Source: an uncultured Clostridia bacterium (GTDB lineage Bacteria; Bacillota; Clostridia; Lachnospirales; Anaerotignaceae). Taken from it: a stretch of DNA of 53,094 bases. A program made the translations under genes and the position numbers. Where the stretch lies: positions 1 to 53,094 of the forward strand of contig CALWSR010000020.1 of NCBI GenBank assembly GCA_944384265.1. Direction: 5' to 3'. The notes under the pieces are model-generated. The model worked only from the letters and a program-made list of their open reading frames with translations. It was not told the origin of the DNA and made no database searches. This document shows, piece after piece, positions 52,858-53,094 of the stretch. Numbering within the stretch: the first letter of the stretch is position 1; each line of letters opens with the position of its first letter.

Positions 52858-53094
52858 AGGATATTTTTTCATACTGCCTATGAAAACCACTCATTACATT
52901 GCCAGAAACCATTTTCCTGCATTTGCTTTGCAAACTGCTATGTCAAATGGTTTCTAAACGGCAATGTAATTCCTTAATAGGATATTTTTTCATACTGTGT
53001 ATGAAAACCACTCATTACATTGCCAGAAACCATTTTCCTGCATTTGCTTTGCAAACTGCTATGTCAATTGGTTTCTAAACGGCAATGTAATTCC
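52858..53094. repeat. Tandem 121-bp repeats, each with two hairpins, cut by window edge
   Basis: Copy 1 is 52858-52978 and copy 2 begins at 52979 and is cut at 53094. They differ at only about three bases. Each copy starts with a small hairpin, TTTTCATA (52866-52873) / TATGAAAA (52879-52886), and then a large one: ATTACATTGCC (52893-52903) with GGCAATGTAAT (52960-52970), AGAAACCATTT (52904-52914) with AAATGGTTTCT (52945-52955), a four-base bulge AAAC, and an inner GCATTTGC/GCAAACTGC stem. The arms pair almost completely. No ORF is present. Whether it is DNA cruciform, structured RNA or a mobile element relic is unknown. Confidence 0.9.

Noticed and set aside
52858..53094. CRISPR array or integron attC sites
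   Set aside because: The 121-bp units have no short repeat/unique spacer alternation, and no cassette ORF lies between the folded units. attC core motifs at the expected ends were not seen.

Overview
The window looks like a chromosomal segment of a low-GC anaerobic Firmicute of class Clostridia, probably Lachnospirales. This is inferred from several things: AT-rich intergenic DNA, strong AGGAGG ribosome binding sites, gene orders typical of Firmicutes (rimP-nusA-ylxR-ylxQ-infB-rbfA-nrnA-truB-ribF-rpsO-pnp-M16 peptidase; uvrC-hprK-murB-rapZ-whiA-HPr), a ferredoxin-linked 2-oxoacid oxidoreductase, type III glutamine synthetase and the diaminopimelate aminotransferase (DapL) lysine route. No rRNA, tRNA, CRISPR array, phage or transposase gene was seen. 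Almost every gene is on the minus strand; the exceptions are an isochorismatase-like hydrolase, a flavodoxin-like gene pair and a DUF218 gene near the right end.

Layout by position. 1-1314: the start of a ZapA-like protein that runs into a long coiled coil with 129-bp repeats and leaves the window. 1366-2400: a membrane acyltransferase. 2573-5861: a P-loop ATPase followed by the four subunits of a VorABCD-type ketoacid:ferredoxin oxidoreductase. 6332-8449: type III glutamine synthetase. 8744-12999: DUF6514, hflX, dapL, dapF, DUF378. 13071-26011: the long transcription/translation operon region from rimP to the M16 peptidase, with an unexpected HpcH/HpaI aldolase between infB and rbfA. 26167-26601: a MarR regulator. 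27061-32284: purC-purB and the cobalamin nucleotide-loop genes cobT-cobU-cobS-cobC. 32817-34420: a three-gene redox module (thioredoxin-like lipoprotein, a 46-residue CXXC membrane peptide, a polyferredoxin membrane protein). 35380-38919: an acyl-CoA transferase and a BrnQ branched-chain amino acid carrier. 39578-45360: DUF1540, isochorismatase-like hydrolase, Mrp ATPase, a secreted SLH/CAP protein and two flavodoxin-like proteins. 45940-51865: uvrC-hprK-murB-rapZ-whiA-HPr. 51983-52765: a DUF218 membrane protein, followed by two tandem 121-bp strongly folded repeats that run off the right edge.

Functionally the window combines housekeeping genes with an amino-acid-fermenting profile: BrnQ uptake, oxidative decarboxylation of branched ketoacids to acyl-CoA by the Vor enzyme, and a CoA transferase that could conserve the acyl-CoA bond energy. 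This linkage is inferred; the genes are not in one operon.

The observations I rate highest are: the folded tandem repeats at 52858-53094; an HPr-like protein whose phosphorylatable His is Asp while the regulatory Ser site is kept (a Crh-like protein, in the same whiA-adjacent position as Bacillus crh); the unlisted 46-residue CXXC peptide gene overlapping both neighbours in the redox module; the ZapA coiled-coil repeat protein; and a set of leader structures (rimP-nusA, rpsO, pnp) that suggest autoregulation.
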